64,000 nucleotides of DNA, from NCBI GenBank assembly GCA_032052615.1, contig DAMBWF010000001.1, forward strand, positions 310,001-374,000. Reading direction: 5' to 3'. The notes under the pieces were generated by a model that worked only from the letters and a program-made list of their open reading frames with translations, was not told the origin of the DNA and searched no databases. This stretch comes from Pseudomonas_T sp032052615. Lineage in GTDB: Bacteria; Pseudomonadota; Gammaproteobacteria; Pseudomonadales; Pseudomonadaceae. Of this stretch, positions 51,356 through 59,147 are shown in pieces (within the stretch, counting starts at the first letter, position 1; the number at the start of each line of letters is the position of its first letter). The translations under genes were made by a program, and so were the position numbers.

Positions 51356-52780
51356 ATGCGCTACATCAGTACCCGCGGCCAAGCGCCCGCCCTGAATTTC
51401 GAAGACGTGCTGCTCGCCGGCCTGGCCAGCGACGGCGGCCTCTACGTGCCGGAGAACCTGCCCCGCTTCACCCTGGAGGAAGTCGGCTCCTGGGCCGGGC
51501 TGTCCTACCCCGAACTGGCCTTCCGGGTGATGCGCCCCTTCGTCGCCGGCAGCATCGCCGACGCCGACTTCCGCCGCATCCTGGAAGAAACCTACGCCAC
51601 CGGTCCGCAGGGCGTGTTCGCCCACGCGGCGGTGGCGCCGTTGCGCCAACTGGGCGGTAACGAGTGGGTGATGGAGCTGTTCCATGGCCCGACCCTGGCC
51701 TTCAAGGATTTCGCCCTGCAATTGCTCGGCCGGCTGCTCGACCACGTGCTGGCCAAGCGTGGCGAGCGGGTGGTGATCATCGGCGCCACTTCCGGGGATA
51801 CCGGCTCCGCCGCCATCGAGGGCTGCCGCCGCTGCGACAACGTCGATATCTTCATCCTCCACCCGCACCAGCGGGTCTCCGAGGTGCAGCGTCGGCAGAT
51901 GACCACCGTGCGCGGCGACAACATCCACAACCTCGCCATCGAGGGCAACTTCGACGACTGCCAGGAGATGGTGAAGGCCAGCTTCGCCGACCAGGGCTTC
52001 CTCAAGGGCACCCGGTTGGTGGCGGTCAACTCCATCAACTGGGCGCGGATCATGGCCCAGATCGTCTACTACTTCCACGCGGCGCTGCAGCTCGGCGCCC
52101 CGGCGCGCTCGGTGGCGTTCTCCGTGCCCACCGGCAACTTCGGCGATATCTTCGCCGGCTACCTGGCGCGCAACATGGGGCTGCCCGTCAACCAACTGAT
52201 CGTCGCCACCAACCGCAACGACATCCTGCATCGCTTCATGAGCGGCAACCGCTACGAAAAGGAAACCCTGCATCCGACCCTGTCGCCGTCCATGGACATC
52301 ATGGTTTCGTCCAACTTCGAGCGCCTGCTGTTCGACCTGCACGGTCGCAATGGCGCGGCCATCGCCGGGTTGATGGATACGTTCCGTCAGGGGGGCGGCT
52401 TCCGCATCGAGGACGAGCGCTGGACCGAGGCGCGGCGCTTGTTCGACTCCCTGGCGGTGAGCGACGAGGACACCTGCGAGACCATCGCCGAGGTGCACCG
52501 CGCCTGCGGCGAGGTCCTCGATCCCCACACCGCCATCGGCGTGCGCGCCGCCCGGGCCTGCCGCCGCCACCTGGATACCCCCATGGTCATCCTCGGTACC
52601 GCCCATCCGGTGAAATTCCCCGACGCGGTACGCCAGGCGGGCGTCGGCCGCGCCCTGGAGCTTCCCGCTCACCTGAGCGACCTGGCGCGGCGCGAGGAAC
52701 GCTGCACGGTGCTGCCCAACAGCCTCGAAGCGGTCCAGGCCTTCGTCGCCCGACACGGTAATCGCGGCGAGCCGCTCTGA
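51356..52780 (+). CDS. thrC: Threonine synthase
   Basis: 474 residues, long-form threonine synthase. PLP lysine Lys117 in FHGPTLAFKDFALQL. Start set at the ATG 51356 (MRYISTRGQAP); two codons earlier a TTG is also in frame. N-terminal domain plus the fold-type II PLP core with SGDTGSAAIEG. It converts O-phosphohomoserine to threonine. Followed by an imperfect hairpin terminator. Confidence 0.97.
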   Translation: MRYISTRGQAPALNFEDVLLAGLASDGGLYVPENLPRFTLEEVGSWAGLSYPELAFRVMRPFVAGSIADADFRRILEETYATGPQGVFAHAAVAPLRQLGGNEWVMELFHGPTLAFKDFALQLLGRLLDHVLAKRGERVVIIGATSGDTGSAAIEGCRRCDNVDIFILHPHQRVSEVQRRQMTTVRGDNIHNLAIEGNFDDCQEMVKASFADQGFLKGTRLVAVNSINWARIMAQIVYYFHAALQLGAPARSVAFSVPTGNFGDIFAGYLARNMGLPVNQLIVATNRNDILHRFMSGNRYEKETLHPTLSPSMDIMVSSNFERLLFDLHGRNGAAIAGLMDTFRQGGGFRIEDERWTEARRLFDSLAVSDEDTCETIAEVHRACGEVLDPHTAIGVRAARACRRHLDTPMVILGTAHPVKFPDAVRQAGVGRALELPAHLSDLARREERCTVLPNSLEAVQAFVARHGNRGEPL

Positions 52781-52786
52781 GCCGAG

Positions 52787-52819
52787 CAAGCGAAAGGCGC
52801 CCGGGGCGTCTTTCGCTTG
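52787..52819 (+). terminator. thrC terminator hairpin
   Basis: 15-bp stem with a single mismatch (52787-52801 with 52805-52819), three-base loop, six bases after the thrC stop. No long T-run, but the stem is strong. Confidence 0.7.
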
Positions 52820-52851
52820 TAACCTCAGTCGAATTACGTTAAGAGTTCCTA

Positions 52852-52879
52852 GAACTTCGGGACATAACCCGGGGTCAGT
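52852..52879 (+). promoter_or_regulatory. Sigma-22 (AlgU)-like promoter upstream of the DUF3509 gene
   Basis: Perfect -35 GAACTT (52852-52857), 17-base spacer, TCAGT (52875-52879), compared with the AlgU/RpoE pattern GAACTT-N16-17-TCtgA. It lies 34 bases before the ATG. The match at -35 is exact; the -10 is partial. Confidence 0.6.
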
Positions 52880-52912
52880 GATGAACCTACCACTCTTCTA
52901 CAGGTGATCGAC

Positions 52913-53197
52913 ATGGACAGCATGGTTCAACTGCTGGTTGATGCCCTGGCACCTTGCGAGGTGTCCCTGGGTTTTCCCCGTCACGACGGTGGACGGATGA
53001 TTACGCTGCGGAACGAGGCCGGGGAGGTCGTGGCGGAGCGCCTGGTACAGGCATTCGAGCTCAGCGACCGCCTGCTGCTCACCGATGTGGTGGATGGTCT
53101 GCGGCGCGACCTGCGGGTCAGTCAGGGCCGCATCGATCCCGCGGTCGCCGCCGCCGCTGCCTTCGAGCGGAGCCGGCAACCGGCTTGCGCCGCCTAA
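52913..53197 (+). CDS. DUF3509 domain-containing small protein
   Basis: 94 residues from the ATG at 52913; AGGTG lies 7 bases upstream. Pseudomonas-restricted DUF3509 pattern: an opening Q-LLVDALAPCEVSLGF, the strand pair MITLRNEAGEVVAERLV, and VVDGLRRDLRVSQGRIDP. Function unknown; no signal peptide. An AlgU-like promoter upstream suggests envelope-stress control. Followed by a strong terminator. Confidence 0.82.
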   Translation: MDSMVQLLVDALAPCEVSLGFPRHDGGRMITLRNEAGEVVAERLVQAFELSDRLLLTDVVDGLRRDLRVSQGRIDPAVAAAAAFERSRQPACAA

Positions 53198-53213
53198 GCC
53201 GAACACGTGCCTG

Positions 53214-53240
53214 AAAAGCCCCGCTCGTCGGGGCTTTTTT
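53214..53240 (+). terminator. Terminator after the DUF3509 gene
   Basis: 10-bp stem AAAAGCCCCG / CGGGGCTTTT (53214-53223, 53229-53238) with five-base loop, ending in six T. Classic intrinsic terminator, 17 bases after the stop. Confidence 0.92.
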
Positions 53241-53247
53241 CATTGGG

Positions 53248-53274
53248 GAACATGCGGGGAGGGCGGGAGTCAGT
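53248..53274 (+). promoter_or_regulatory. Sigma-22 (AlgU)-like promoter of a putative small RNA
   Basis: GAACAT (53248-53253), 16-base spacer, TCAGT (53270-53274). The arrangement is nearly the same as the promoter of the DUF3509 gene just upstream. Predicted start near 53281. Confidence 0.45.
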
Positions 53275-53280
53275 ATTTAT

Positions 53281-53398
53281 ACGGCGCGTCATACCATTCC
53301 GCTCCTATGGTGACCCCACGCGCCGACCTGGTTTGTCTCCCAATGAGCCAGGTGTTTAGCCCCGAGCCTCCCTCCCCAGGGCTCGGGGTTTATTTTTT
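53281..53398 (+). ncRNA. Putative intergenic small RNA (about 118 nt)
   Basis: No convincing protein is encoded between the DUF3509 terminator and the convergent NUDIX gene, but the DNA has the layout of a trans-acting sRNA. A promoter-like pair lies just upstream. Three hairpins follow. Stem 1 is ACCAT/ATGGT (53293-53297, 53307-53311). Stem 2 is ACCTGG/CCAGGT (53326-53331, 53348-53353), whose loop contains TCTCCC, a sequence able to pair with ribosome-binding sites. The third is an intrinsic terminator (53359-53398). The 3' end has a T-rich tail as needed for Hfq. The RNA is not matched to a named family. Prediction from sequence only. Confidence 0.55.
53359..53398 (+). terminator. Intrinsic terminator of the putative small RNA
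   Basis: 9-bp stem CCCCGAGCC/GGCTCGGGG (53360-53368, 53380-53388), 11-base loop, then TTTATTTTTT. It is 48 bases before the end of the convergent NUDIX gene, which it may also serve. Confidence 0.85.
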
Positions 53399-53445
53399 CC
53401 ACCCCTCGAAATTCGTTTCCGAACCACACGGCGTCCGGCCGGCGC

Positions 53446-53874
53446 TCAGGAAGCGCGCGTCGCCGCTCGCTCGGCGCTATCCCGCAGATGCCGGCGTAGC
53501 GCGATGTCCTCCAGCAAAGGCGCCAGCGGCACGTCCGGCGCCGTGCGCGGGTCCCACCAATGCAAGTGCTCCAGCTCCGCCTGGGGCGCCACTGCTTCCG
53601 TCAGGCTCGCCTCGTAGAGCCACGCGTCGATCCAGGTGTCCGCCTCGTTGGCGGCCGCCGCGCGGAAGCGCCCCAGGATGTTCGGCGTCGCTGGCGCCAG
53701 GCGTAGCCGCAGTTCCTCCCACAATTCCCGCTCCAGGGCCGCCAAGGGCTCCTCTCCGGGCTCGCGCTTGCCACCCGGGAGCATGAAGAAGCGGGTGCCG
53801 CGCTTGCGCACCAGCAGCAGGCGCCCCTCGGCGTCCCGCAGGCAGGCGGCGGCGATGGATAGCTGGACGGGCAT
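53446..53874 (-). CDS. NUDIX hydrolase
   Basis: 142 residues, single Nudix domain. Nudix box GGKREPGEEPLAALERELWEEL with all conserved Glu residues. The opening LSIAAACLRDAEGRLLLVRK and RFFMLPGG are typical of the MutT-like group. Substrate unknown. Divergent from the DEAD-box helicase gene. Confidence 0.9.
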   Translation of the reverse strand: MPVQLSIAAACLRDAEGRLLLVRKRGTRFFMLPGGKREPGEEPLAALERELWEELRLRLAPATPNILGRFRAAAANEADTWIDAWLYEASLTEAVAPQAELEHLHWWDPRTAPDVPLAPLLEDIALRRHLRDSAERAATRAS

Positions 53875-54005
53875 GGAAGGGCTCCTGGGTCGGGTTCGTC
53901 GAAGGGACGCGAGGATAACCCGGGGCGGTCGTCATGCGGAGCGGGCGTTGCGGGGCGACAACCGTTACCCTATAGAGCTGTTTCCCGCTTTCATCGAGGT
54001 AGCCC

Positions 54006-55334
54006 GTGTTTGCCCAATTTCCCCTGCACGAACGCCTGCTCAAGGCCGTCGCCGAACTGAATTTCGACGAACCCACCCCCGTGCAGGTGGCGGCCATCCC
54101 GCCGGCCCTGGAAGGCCGCGATCTGCGGGTGATCGCGCAGACCGGCAGCGGCAAGACCGCCGCCTTCGTCCTGCCGCTGCTCAACGGCCTGATGGGCGAC
54201 CCGCAACCCCGGGTGCGCATCCGCGCGCTGATCCTGCTGCCCACTCGCGAGCTGGCCCAGCAGACCCTCAAGGAAGTGGAGCGCTTCTCCCAGTTCACCT
54301 TCATCAAGTCCGGGCTGGTCACCGGGGGCGAGGACTTCAAGGTCCAGGCGGCGCTGCTGCGCAAGGTACCGGACATCCTCATCGCCACCCCGGGCCGGCT
54401 GATCGAGCATCTGGATGGCGGCAAGCTGGACCTCTCGGAGGTGGAGGTGCTGGTGCTGGACGAGGCCGACCGCATGCTCGACATGGGCTTCTCGGAGGAT
54501 GTCCAGCGCATCATCGGTTGCTGCGAGGCGCGCCGGCAGACCCTGTTGTTCTCCGCCACCAGCGGCGGCGCCGCGCTGCGGGAGATGGTCGCCCAGGTAC
54601 TGCGCGACCCCCTGCACCTGCGTCTGAACGCGGTGGGTGAGCTGAGCGAGGGCATCCGCCAGCAGATCGTCACCGCCGACGACACCGCCCACAAGGAGCG
54701 CCTGGTGGCGTGGCTGCTGACCCACGAGACCTACCGCAAGGCCATCGTTTTTACCAATACCCGGGCCCAGGCGGAGCGCCTGAGCGGCCTGTTGATCGCC
54801 CAGACCTTCAAGGTCTTCGTGCTACATGGCGAGAAGGACCAGAAAGACCGCAAACTGGCCATCGAGCGCCTTCGCCAGGGCGCGGTGAAGATCCTCGTGG
54901 CGACTGACGTCGCCGCCCGCGGCCTGGACGTGGAGGGGCTGGATCTGGTGATCAACTTCGACATGCCGCGCTCCGGGGACGACTACGTGCACCGGGTCGG
55001 CCGCACCGGTCGCGCCGGCGCCGAGGGCTTGGCGGTCTCGTTGATCTGCCACACCGACTGGAACCTGATGTCCAGCATCGAGCGCTATCTCAAGCAGCAG
55101 TTCGAGCGCCGGGTCATCAAGGAACTCAAGGGCAGCTACAGCGGGCCGAAGAAGGTCAAGGCGTCCGGCAAGGCCGCCGGGACCAAGAAGAAAAAGCTCG
55201 ACAAGAAGAGCGACAAGGCCAAGCCCGCCGCCAAGCGCAAGCCGGTGGCGCGGCGGCCGAAAGCCGAGGCGCCGGCGCCGCTGGTGAGCCAGGACGGCCT
55301 GGCGCCGCTCAAGCGACGCAGCCGGGACGGCTGA
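54006..55334 (+). CDS. DEAD-box ATP-dependent RNA helicase
   Basis: 442 residues. All helicase motifs: FDEPTPVQVAAIP (Q motif), AQTGSGKT, PTRELAQQ, TPGRLIEHLD, VLDEADRMLDMGF, SATSGG, IVFTNTRAQAERL, DVAARGLDVEG and HRVGRTGRAG. The C-terminal ~75 residues are Lys-rich (KASGKAAGTKKKKLDKKS), as in ribosome-assembly or RhlE/SrmB-type helicases. Probably acts in RNA decay or ribosome assembly; the exact orthologue name is not assigned. Confidence 0.95.
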   Translation: MFAQFPLHERLLKAVAELNFDEPTPVQVAAIPPALEGRDLRVIAQTGSGKTAAFVLPLLNGLMGDPQPRVRIRALILLPTRELAQQTLKEVERFSQFTFIKSGLVTGGEDFKVQAALLRKVPDILIATPGRLIEHLDGGKLDLSEVEVLVLDEADRMLDMGFSEDVQRIIGCCEARRQTLLFSATSGGAALREMVAQVLRDPLHLRLNAVGELSEGIRQQIVTADDTAHKERLVAWLLTHETYRKAIVFTNTRAQAERLSGLLIAQTFKVFVLHGEKDQKDRKLAIERLRQGAVKILVATDVAARGLDVEGLDLVINFDMPRSGDDYVHRVGRTGRAGAEGLAVSLICHTDWNLMSSIERYLKQQFERRVIKELKGSYSGPKKVKASGKAAGTKKKKLDKKSDKAKPAAKRKPVARRPKAEAPAPLVSQDGLAPLKRRSRDG

Positions 55335-55365
55335 CCGCCCAGGTCCGCGCGCGTTGCCTACGAAA

Positions 55366-55387
55366 AAGGCCGCCCGGGGCGGCCCTT
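55366..55387. terminator. Terminator hairpin after the helicase gene
   Basis: GGCCGCC/GGCGGCC stem (55368-55374, 55378-55384) with a three-base loop, flanked by A-rich and T-rich ends, between convergent genes (helicase + and the small periplasmic protein -). Probably bidirectional. Confidence 0.65.
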
Positions 55388-55426
55388 TATGTTCCGCGGG
55401 AGGCGGACAGCCGACCCGCGAGGGCC

Positions 55427-55723
55427 TCACTGGCTCTTGGAGGATGCCGAGCCGGCCTGCTGATCCGCCTTTTCCAGCTCCTTCAGGCGACGATCGTAGG
55501 CGGCGCACTCGTCCGGCACGTTCTGGGTGGTTGTCTTGACGTCCATCTCCTGGAGTTTCTGGTTGATCTCCTTGGCCTTCTGCGGGTTCTGCTCGGTAAT
55601 CTGCTTGACCTTGGCCGCCACTTCCTTGGCCTTGGCCTCCGCGTCTTCCGGGGTACAGAAGGCGAAGGCCGACAGCGGGGCGAGCAGGGCGAGGGCGGTT
55701 CCCAGCGCAGCGAGGGTTTTCAT
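55427..55723 (-). CDS. Small exported coiled-coil protein of unknown function
   Basis: 98 residues. Signal peptide to about Ala21 (MKTLAALGTALALLAPLSAFA). The mature chain is mostly charged helix with Lys/Glu heptads (AEAKAKEVAAKVKQITEQ) and two cysteines (Cys23, Cys73) that could form a disulfide. The GC-rich C-terminus is Ser/Gln-rich. It stands alone with a good RBS (GGAG). Function unknown. Confidence 0.75.
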   Translation of the reverse strand: MKTLAALGTALALLAPLSAFAFCTPEDAEAKAKEVAAKVKQITEQNPQKAKEINQKLQEMDVKTTTQNVPDECAAYDRRLKELEKADQQAGSASSKSQ

Positions 55724-55781
55724 GGGCGGCTCCTTGAGCGATGAACGGTCAAGCGGTTGATAGCGACAGCCCGGGGAAAGT

Positions 55782-57596
55782 TCAGCGAACCCGATCGCGG
55801 CTCTTCACCGCCAGCTCCAGGGCTTTTTGCATGTCCAGCCGGGCCGAGCGGCCGATGTCCTTGTCGTGCAGGTCGTAGCCGCGCTCGGAAGGAATGATCG
55901 GCGCCGTCAGGTCATCGCCGTCCACCGGTTCGAAGTCGTAGTTCTCGCCGATGGTCATGGCGCTGCGGCGCAGCAGCATGCGCACCTGCTCCGGTTGCAG
56001 CCGGGGGTTGATGGACAGCATGGCGGCCACCACGCCGGCGACCATCGGCGTGGCATAGGAGGTGCCGCAATGCACCGCGCCGCGCTCGCCGCTCCGCAGG
56101 GTGGAGGCGCGGGTGCAGGCGGAGGCGGTGATGTCCACTCGCATGTCGATGTTGGAGGTCTCGCGTTTCACCGCGTAGCCCGGGTCCTGCACTGGCAGGC
56201 CGGTGGCGTTGCTGCGCTGGTGCCCACCCACCACCAGCAATTGCTCGGTGATGAACGAGGACGGCAGCCGGTACTCGTCCTTGCCGGAAAAGGAGGACCC
56301 GTTGCCCGCAGAGTTGACCACGATGACGTCCGGGTGCTCGCGGCGCAGCCAAAGAAAGAACTCTTCCAGGAGTTCTTCATAGCCGCCCATGGCGATGCCG
56401 GAGCGCACCAGCGAGTCCACCTCGTCGCCCTTGACGTTCACCGCCCCGACGCGGTGGATGCCCCAGCTCCAGTTGAGCACCCGCACGCCATCCTCCACCA
56501 GGTTCACCGAGGCGGCGATGTTGGCGGTGATGCCGGCATCGGAGTTGCGCTCGACGATCACCTCGAAGCCGGGGCCGGCCCGGTCGAGGCCGCTCAAGAA
56601 CCCCATGTTGCCCCCGGCGTTCCAGTCCGCGGCGAGGATGCCGGCCACGGTGGAGCCATGCCCGTCGGGCTTGCGGGCGTCCCGGGCGTACAGGCAGGCG
56701 CGCTGCTGCCGGGGGTTGCAACCGCCCCGGTAGGCGGCGAAGTCGGGCGAGTCGAAATCCACATCGCGTTCGATCACGCCGATGCGCAGCGGCGTGGTGG
56801 CGATGGGCGAGGAGGGCGCGGGGATGCGTCGCCGGTAGTAATTCACCGCGTCCATGAATCGGTTGGCGGCCCATTCGTCGCCCTGGGGCTTGTCGCTATC
56901 GCGGGCATCGGGCGCGGCCTCGGTGGCCGGCGCCTCGCGCTCTTCGCCTTTCTCCGGCGCGGACTCCTCGACGATCACCGCATCGACGTTCACCTCGCTG
57001 CCCAGGCGTAGCACCAGGGCGTCGCGTTCGGTGAGGTCCTTCGCCGGCAGGCGCAACTGGTAGACGTTCAGGGGCGGGATCGCGCCCACCACCTTGGCCC
57101 CGTACTTCTCGGCGAGACGCCGGGCTTCTTCCAGGCCCGGGCGGTCCTCTTCGATCAGCAGGCTCACCAGGTTCACGTAGGTGGTCAGGCCATCCATGTT
57201 CTTCGCCACGTCGGCGGGCGTGGCCGCCAGCACTTGGCTGCCGTTGAGGGACAACCAGACCGGGTTGCTTTCCCGGCTGCCCTGGCGCAGCCACAGCGAC
57301 CCGCTGCGCGCCCGGGTGGCGACCAGCTCCAGGCGCAGTGTTTCGCCTTCGCGGGTCACCTGGGCGGCGGGCAGCGCCTGGCCGTCGAGCATCGCCTCGA
57401 AGGGGCCATCGGCGAGTCCGACGGCATCCAGGCAGAAGCGCGGCCGTTCCCGTTCCAGCAGGTCGCCGCAGCGTTGCAGGCGCTCGATCCGCAGCGGTTC
57501 CTCCGCGATGGCTTCGGCGGCCGCGCTCCAGGCCAGCAGCAGGAGGAACAGCAGGCGGGACGAAGAACCCCATGAAGGACAGCGAAACGACCACAT
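55782..57596 (-). CDS. Subtilisin-like (S8) serine protease with a Glu at the catalytic Asp position
   Basis: 604 residues. Signal-type N-terminus (SSSRLLFLLLLAWSAAAEA). About 220 residues of prodomain-like sequence, then an acidic Pro/Glu linker (about 210-235), then the subtilase domain. His313 is in DGHGSTVAGIL, the oxyanion Asn in NSAGNG (Asn432) and the nucleophile Ser513 in CGTSYATPMVAGV. The position that aligns with the catalytic Asp of VIDTGVD reads VIERDVDFDSPD, so Glu276 replaces Asp, although Asp278 lies two residues on. The start at 57596 is chosen for the signal peptide; the frame is open about 46 codons further. Protease activity is therefore uncertain. Confidence 0.82.
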   Translation of the reverse strand: MWSFRCPSWGSSSRLLFLLLLAWSAAAEAIAEEPLRIERLQRCGDLLERERPRFCLDAVGLADGPFEAMLDGQALPAAQVTREGETLRLELVATRARSGSLWLRQGSRESNPVWLSLNGSQVLAATPADVAKNMDGLTTYVNLVSLLIEEDRPGLEEARRLAEKYGAKVVGAIPPLNVYQLRLPAKDLTERDALVLRLGSEVNVDAVIVEESAPEKGEEREAPATEAAPDARDSDKPQGDEWAANRFMDAVNYYRRRIPAPSSPIATTPLRIGVIERDVDFDSPDFAAYRGGCNPRQQRACLYARDARKPDGHGSTVAGILAADWNAGGNMGFLSGLDRAGPGFEVIVERNSDAGITANIAASVNLVEDGVRVLNWSWGIHRVGAVNVKGDEVDSLVRSGIAMGGYEELLEEFFLWLRREHPDVIVVNSAGNGSSFSGKDEYRLPSSFITEQLLVVGGHQRSNATGLPVQDPGYAVKRETSNIDMRVDITASACTRASTLRSGERGAVHCGTSYATPMVAGVVAAMLSINPRLQPEQVRMLLRRSAMTIGENYDFEPVDGDDLTAPIIPSERGYDLHDKDIGRSARLDMQKALELAVKSRDRVR

Positions 57597-57755
57597 GGCA
57601 CCAGCACTCCAGAACCGACGGGATAGCGGTGTGACTGCCCGGTACGGGCTTCGTTCAGGCACGGCGGGGCCGATCGAACCATCCCCGCGCGGCGGCGGTC
57701 GGTATTCACAGGGGCGCGATTCGAAGGCGTCCACCCACGACGAGAGGAACTTCGT

Positions 57756-58154
57756 ATGGCTTACGATTGGGAGCTCATCGAGCGGTTATTGCACGAGGCG
57801 CAGAACTCGGCCAACGACTCGTTCAACCCCCGTCTCTACGCGGAACAACTGGCCAGCGATCGTCTGGCGGCCGGCCAGCCCCTCGACGCCAGCGTCGATC
57901 ATCTCAAGCAGGTGGCCGGCGACCTGGAGAGCGTGCTCTACCAAGGCGGTTTCATCGAGCCGCGAGCCGCGGAGCAGGGCGGGACCTCCAATAATTTCAT
58001 CCTGACCGCGCGCGGCTCGCGTCTCCTCGGCCTGATCGGCAGCAGCTCCCCGGACAGCCTGGAAGCCCGGCGGCGCCTCGACGAACAGGGCGAGGTAGCC
58101 CTGTCGGACGGTGAGGTCTTCGACCGCCTGGCCGACGGGGCCGCCCGGGCCTGA
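57756..58154 (+). CDS. Hypothetical protein with a probable winged-helix C-terminus
   Basis: 132 residues. Helical N-terminus (MAYDWELIERLLHEAQNSAN), then a segment NFILTARGSRLLGLI that looks like the wing and recognition end of a winged-helix domain, as in DUF2513-type small proteins. Acidic tail. Function unknown; a DNA-binding role is a weak inference. Divergent from the subtilase. Confidence 0.65.
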   Translation: MAYDWELIERLLHEAQNSANDSFNPRLYAEQLASDRLAAGQPLDASVDHLKQVAGDLESVLYQGGFIEPRAAEQGGTSNNFILTARGSRLLGLIGSSSPDSLEARRRLDEQGEVALSDGEVFDRLADGAARA

Positions 58155-58182
58155 CGACCCGGCGGCGCCCCCGCCGGGTCGT

Positions 58183-59145
58183 TCAGACCCGGCGCAGGTA
58201 ATGCACGCTGAACAGCTCGCGCTCATCCGTCCACACTCGAACCGGCGCGAAGCCCGCCTCTCCCGCCAGTCTCTGGAAGCCCTCGCGGGTGTATTTGTAG
58301 GAATTCTCCGTATGCAGCGTTTCGCCTGGCGCGAAGTCGAAGCATTGGCCTTCGATGCGCACGGTTTGCGCCCGGGGGCTGGCCAAGTGCATTTCGATCC
58401 GCGAGCGCGCTTCGTTGTAGAAGGCCCGATGAGCGAAGCGCGCCGGGCTGATGTCGCTGTCCAGTTCGTCGCGGATGCGCCACAGCAGGTTCAGGTTGAA
58501 GGCCGCGGTCACCCCGGCGCGGTCGTTGTAGGCGGCCTCGAGGGTGCGCCGGTCTTTCACCAGGTCCACGCCGATCAGCAGGCCGCCGCCTGCCGGCAGC
58601 AGGTCGTGGAGGTTGCGCAGAAAGGCTTGGGCATCCGCCGGATCGAAGTTGCCGATGCTCGAGCCGGGAAAGAAGGCCAGCGGTCGCCGGCCGACGAACT
58701 CCGCCGGCAGGCTCATGGGCCGGGTAAAGTCGGCGCAGGCCGCGTGCACGTCCAGCCACGGATAGTCGGCGCCGAGGCGGTGGGTGCTGCTCAGCAGGAA
58801 GTCCCGGGAGATGTCGATGCCCAGGTAGCTGGCCGGGCGCATCGCTTCCAGCAGCAGGCGCACCTTGCGGCTGGCGCCGCTGCCCAGCTCGACGAGGCTG
58901 GCGCCGGGACCGGCGATTTCCGCGACCTCGGCGGCGATCCGGCGCAGGATCGCCTCCTCGGTCCGGGTCGGGTAGTACTCCGGCTGCTTGCAGATTTGCT
59001 CGAACAGCTCCGAGCCGCGCCGGTCGTAGAAGAACTTCGGCGGGGTGCGCTTGGGCGTGGCGGCGAAGCCGGCGAGGATTTCGTCGCGCAGGGCATCGTC
59101 GTCCTGCGCGACGTACTGGTCGTGGAAGCGGATCGCGAGGGCCAT
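58183..59145 (-). CDS. egtD: L-histidine N-alpha-methyltransferase (EgtD)
   Basis: 320 residues (EgtD family about 320). Conserved EgtD features: FFYDRRGSELFEQICKQPEYYPTR near the N-terminus, a SAM site ASLVELGSGASRKVRLLL and the FFPGSSIGNF motif. It makes hercynine (trimethyl-histidine) from His and SAM. The start at 59145 lies two bases after the EgtB stop, so the two genes are coupled. An upstream ATG at 59187 would overlap EgtB. Confidence 0.93.
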   Translation of the reverse strand: MALAIRFHDQYVAQDDDALRDEILAGFAATPKRTPPKFFYDRRGSELFEQICKQPEYYPTRTEEAILRRIAAEVAEIAGPGASLVELGSGASRKVRLLLEAMRPASYLGIDISRDFLLSSTHRLGADYPWLDVHAACADFTRPMSLPAEFVGRRPLAFFPGSSIGNFDPADAQAFLRNLHDLLPAGGGLLIGVDLVKDRRTLEAAYNDRAGVTAAFNLNLLWRIRDELDSDISPARFAHRAFYNEARSRIEMHLASPRAQTVRIEGQCFDFAPGETLHTENSYKYTREGFQRLAGEAGFAPVRVWTDERELFSVHYLRRV

Positions 59146-59147
59146 GG

